From positions 1-64,000 of the forward strand of contig WPIO01000292.1 of the NCBI GenBank assembly GCA_009760855.2: a DNA stretch of 64,000 bases. Direction: 5' to 3'. Source of the DNA: Cristatella mucedo (taxonomy: Eukaryota > Bryozoa > Phylactolaemata > Cristatellidae). This document shows, in pieces, positions 60,561 through 64,000 of this stretch. A program made the position numbers and the translations under genes. Every line of letters begins with the position of its first letter. Within the stretch, counting starts at the first letter, position 1. The notes beneath the pieces were generated by a model. The model was not told where the DNA came from. It did no database searches and was given only the letters and a program-made list of their open reading frames with translations.

Positions 60561-63500
60561 GCTGGGAAGAGGTGCGTAAATGAGTTATTCAACTGCAAAA
60601 TGCTTACAAGGAGGTGCAGCACTCTGCTACCAGCCAGTACGCACAAGAGCAGATTTGGTTGATATTTCACCGATCTCCTGCGATAAGGCGAAATAAGTTA
60701 TTTGAGTGCGAACCTTAAAACAAAATTGCAGCACTCTGAGCGACCACCGCACGCTCCTATGGCAATTTAAGTTTCTTAATATTCCACGTTGCTGCGAACT
60801 CGTGCAAATTAGTTACAATCGCGAAATGCTCAAAACAAGGTGCAGCACTCTGCCAGCCATCAAACACTTCGACAAGCAGATTTGAAGTTCTAGATATTCC
60901 GCTATACGCAAACCAAAGCAAATGAGTTTTTCAACTACGAAAATGCTTGAAACAAGGTGTAGCACTCTGCTGCCAGCCAACACACACTCCAACGAGCAGC
61001 TTTGAAGCGTCGAGATATGCCGCGATCTGCTGCGAACAGGTGCAAAAATGAATTCAACTGCGAAATGCTTGCAACAAGGTGCACACCCTAATTTTCAATA
61101 GCAAACGCTTAGACATGCAGATTTGAAGTTTCTAGACGTTCCACCATCCGCTGCGAACTGCGAAATCAGTTTTCAAGTGCGAAATGCTTAAACAAGATTG
61201 CATCACTCTGCTGCCAGCCACCGCACAACGCAAGCAGATTTAAAGTTCAGATCTTCACGCGAACTCGTACGAAATGAGTTATTCAAAAGTGCAAAATGCT
61301 TAAACAGGCGCAGCACTCTGCTAGCCAACACACGCTCCGACAAGCAGATTTAAAGTTTCTGGCGTATTCCCGATCTGCTGCAGAACACGTGCAAAATGAG
61401 TTTTCAACTGCCCAAAAATCCCAAAAACAGATGCAGCACTCAACATCAGCCATACACGCTCCAGATTTAAGTTACTGCGTATTATGCGATCTCGCAAACT
61501 CGTGAAAATAGAGTTATTCAAGTGCAGAAATACTTAAACAAGCAGCACTCCTGCTGCCAACAAACAAACGCTCCGACAAGCAGATTTGAAGTTTCTAGAT
61601 ATTCCGCGATCTGCTGCGAACACGTGCAAAATGAGTTATTCAACTGCAAATACTTGTTACAAGGTTACGCTCAGGTGCGAGCTGCGCACGCTCGAAAAGC
61701 GAACTTGATTTATAGATCTTCACGATCTGCTGCGACATCGTGCGAGAAGTGTGAGTTCGGTTCGAGAAAGGCTGACAGATTACAGCGCTCTGGGCCAGCC
61801 GGCTCACGCTCCGACGTACAGATTTGGGGAAATTTCTAGATATTCCACACCAATTTGCTGGAGAAAACGGCTGCGAAATATGAGTTATTTGAGTACGTAA
61901 TGTAGAAACAAAGGTACGGCACTTTCGCTACGGCAACCGCACTCTCGAATAGCAGATTTTAAGTTTCTGGATATTCCGCGATTGCTGCAGTGGTGCAAAG
62001 TGATTTATTGTCCAAGTGCGAAATGCTCTAAACAAGGTGCAGCACTCTGCTGCTAGTGCCATCCAACGAGCAGGCTAAAGTTTCTAGATATTCAGATCTG
62101 ATGCAGGAACACGTGCAAAATGGGTTAGTAAACTGCAGAAATGCTTGAAACAAGGTTGCAGCAATCTGCTGCCAGCTTTATACACGCTCAGGAGGAGCTG
62201 ATTTAGGATTTTTCCAGATATTCCGCGATCTGCTGGAGGATACGTGCGAAATGAGTTATTTAAAATTTAATGCTTGAAACAAGCTGCAGCACTGCTCAAC
62301 CAGTACACGCTCGGAGGAGCTGATTTGAAGTTTCGATATTCCGCAGTCTGCTGGAATACATGCGAAATAAGGTTATTTAGTGCGAAATGCGGAAACAAGG
62401 TGCAGCACTTTCTGCCAGCTACGCGCTCCGAAGAGCAGATTTGAAGTTTCTGGATATTTTGCGATCTGTGGAGACTCGTGCGAGTGGTTATTCAGGTGCG
62501 AGAAATGCTTGAAACAAGGCAGCACTCTGCTGCCAACCAGCAACGCCTTCGACATGCAGAATTGAAGTTTCTAGATATTCCGTCTGCTACGCTAACTCGT
62601 AGGGAATTTGTTATTCGAGTGCTAATTCTCAGAAACAAACTACGCACTCCTGAGCGCCAGCTGCCGCACGCTCAGCAGATTTAAAGTTTATAAAAGATCT
62701 TCCACGATCTGCTGCAACCTCGTGCGAAATGTGTTATTCGAGTTCGAAATGCTTGAAACAAAGCGCAGCACTCTGCGCCAACCAACGCTACTGACATGCT
62801 GATTTGAAGTTGCTAGACATTCCGCGATCTGCTGCCCGAACTCGTGCGAAATGAGTTATTCAAGTGCGAAACGCTTAAAACGAGGATGCCTGCTGCCAGC
62901 CAGCCCACGCTCCAACGACAGATTTAAAAGTTTCTGGATATTACGCGATGCAGCGAACTTGTGCGAAAATGAGTTATTTAAGTGCGAAATCGAACAAGGT
63001 TGCAGCACTCTGCTGCCAACCAGCAAACGCTTCGACATGCACGGGTTGAAGTTTCTAGATATTCCGTGATCTACTTCGACCGAATAAAGTTGTGCTTGCG
63101 AAATGCTCAAAACAAAGGTGCGGCACTCTGCCCGCCAGCGAACCTCAATGAGCAGTTGAAGTTTCCAGATATTCCACGCAATCTGCTGCGAACACGTGCA
63201 AAATGAGTTATTTGAGTGAAATGCCTTGGAAACAAGGTGCAGCACTCTACTTCTGAACTGCACATCCCTTTGAATATTAACTTAGTTGAAGTTTCAGAAT
63301 ATTCCGTGATCTAAAACTCATGCCGAATTTGTTATTCAGTGCAATTCTCGAAACATGGTGCAGCACTCTGGTTGTAATTCTCCTCGAAAGCAGATTTGAA
63401 GTTTCTATAACATATTTCGTGAGTCTGCTTCAAACTCGTGCAAAAATGAGTTATTCAAGTGCATAATGCTTAAGCAAGGTGCGGCACTCTGCTGCCAGCC

Positions 63501-64000
63501 ACCGCACGCTCCGACGAGCAAGGTTGAAGTTTCTAGATGTTCCGCTATGCTGCGAACTCGTGCAATGTGTTTTCGAATCGAAATGCTGAAACATGGTGCA
63601 GCCACTCTGCTGCCAAGCCAGAATACACTCAAACAGATTTGAAGTTTCTAGATATTCTGCGATCTGCTGTAACACGTGCGGAAATGTCAAAAATTTAGAG
63701 GATGCGAAATGCCAAACAAAGGTGCAGCACTCTACTTCCGGCCTACTTCCCTCCGAAATAGCAGTTGAAGTTCTGGATATTCCATATGCGAACTCATTTT
63801 GCAATCAGTTATTCAAAGGCAAAGTGCTTAAAACGAGGTGCAGCACTCTGCTGCCAGCCAGCTCCACCTCTGACGAGGCAGTTCTGAGTTTCTATTCCAT
63901 GATATGCTGTGAACACGTTCAAAAGTGAGCTATTTGAGTGCAAAATGCTTGAACCAGGTGCAGCACTCTACTTCCGGCTACTACCACTCCGAATAGCGTT
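60561..64000. repeat. Indel-rich family-2 satellite, mixed to net deletion (block E4)
   Basis: Family-2 monomers run to the end of the window. From about 60553 to 61600 ten anchors average about 116 bp. Later monomers have both added and missing bases. The subtypes TTTATACACGCTCAGGAGG (62180), CTACTTCCGG (63735, 63970) and GCCAGCCCACGCTCCAAC (62897) match those of block D, so the same family-2 array continues and leaves the window at the right edge. No gene, RNA gene or mobile element is visible. Confidence 0.78.

Noticed and set aside
37166-63804. Minus-strand open frames in the family-2 region
   Set aside because: They are antisense readings of the same monomers, with the same periodic composition and no independent coding signal.
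1-64000. Tandem 5S rRNA genes, suggested by the ~120-bp period
   Set aside because: No recognisable 5S internal promoter boxes or rRNA secondary structure, and no transcription terminator T-run between units.
44160-64000. A third, truly degenerate satellite family
   Set aside because: After allowing for indels the monomers match block D subtypes one by one. The excess of indels over substitutions and the sign-flipping length bias suggest sequence error rather than a distinct family. Kept as an alternative only.
1-64000. Inverted segments of the array
   Set aside because: Scanning for reverse-complement anchors such as CGCACCAGATCGCGGAA found none on the + strand; all monomers read in one direction.
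1-64000. Telomeric repeats, attachment sites, replication origins, riboswitches or bacterial regulatory sites
   Set aside because: No matching motif or context. The window contains only satellite monomers and their variants.

Overview
The whole 64-kb window is satellite DNA. It is one continuous head-to-tail tandem array with a 124-bp repeat unit, all in one orientation, at roughly 515 monomers. I found no protein-coding gene, tRNA, rRNA, transposon, CRISPR array or unique sequence. The many open reading frames follow from the periodicity: 124 leaves a remainder of 1 on division by 3, so each reading frame rotates through the monomer and the same ~97-codon frame reappears every 124 bp.

The array points to a eukaryote, probably a centromeric, pericentromeric or other heterochromatic block. 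The monomer is about 49% GC and carries 11 CpG in 124 bp, about 1.5 times expectation. A satellite kept heavily CpG-methylated over a long time should not look like this, so a lightly methylated genome such as many invertebrates is favoured weakly. I do not recognise the monomer and cannot name the species.

Layout: (A) 1-5,433, very homogeneous family-1 monomers. (B) 5,434-8,990, family-1 monomers full of indels, with mean spacing near 142 bp. (B/C) 8,991-11,890, a patchwork of clean and indel-rich monomers. (C) 11,891-35,750, a long homogeneous family-1 block with a few broken monomers and recurring variant haplotypes. (Transition) 35,751-37,305, where family-2 variants appear one by one on family-1 monomers. 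(D) 37,306-44,159, clean but substitution-diverged family-2 monomers at exact 124-bp spacing, with long-range repeats including a 1,984-bp (16-monomer) shift. (E) 44,160-64,000, family-2 monomers again full of indels, in sub-blocks that are net-insertion or net-deletion biased.

The families differ at about 11-12 fixed-looking positions but share length, a 15-bp inverted repeat (monomer positions 23-37) and three TGCGAA hexamers spaced 10 and 20 bp. Real divergence in block D is by substitution at constant length. The indel-rich B and E blocks therefore look more like uncorrected long-read consensus than biological decay, although I cannot prove that from sequence alone.

Monomer coordinates used throughout: position 1 is the T of TGCGAAATGC, for example base 77 of the window.
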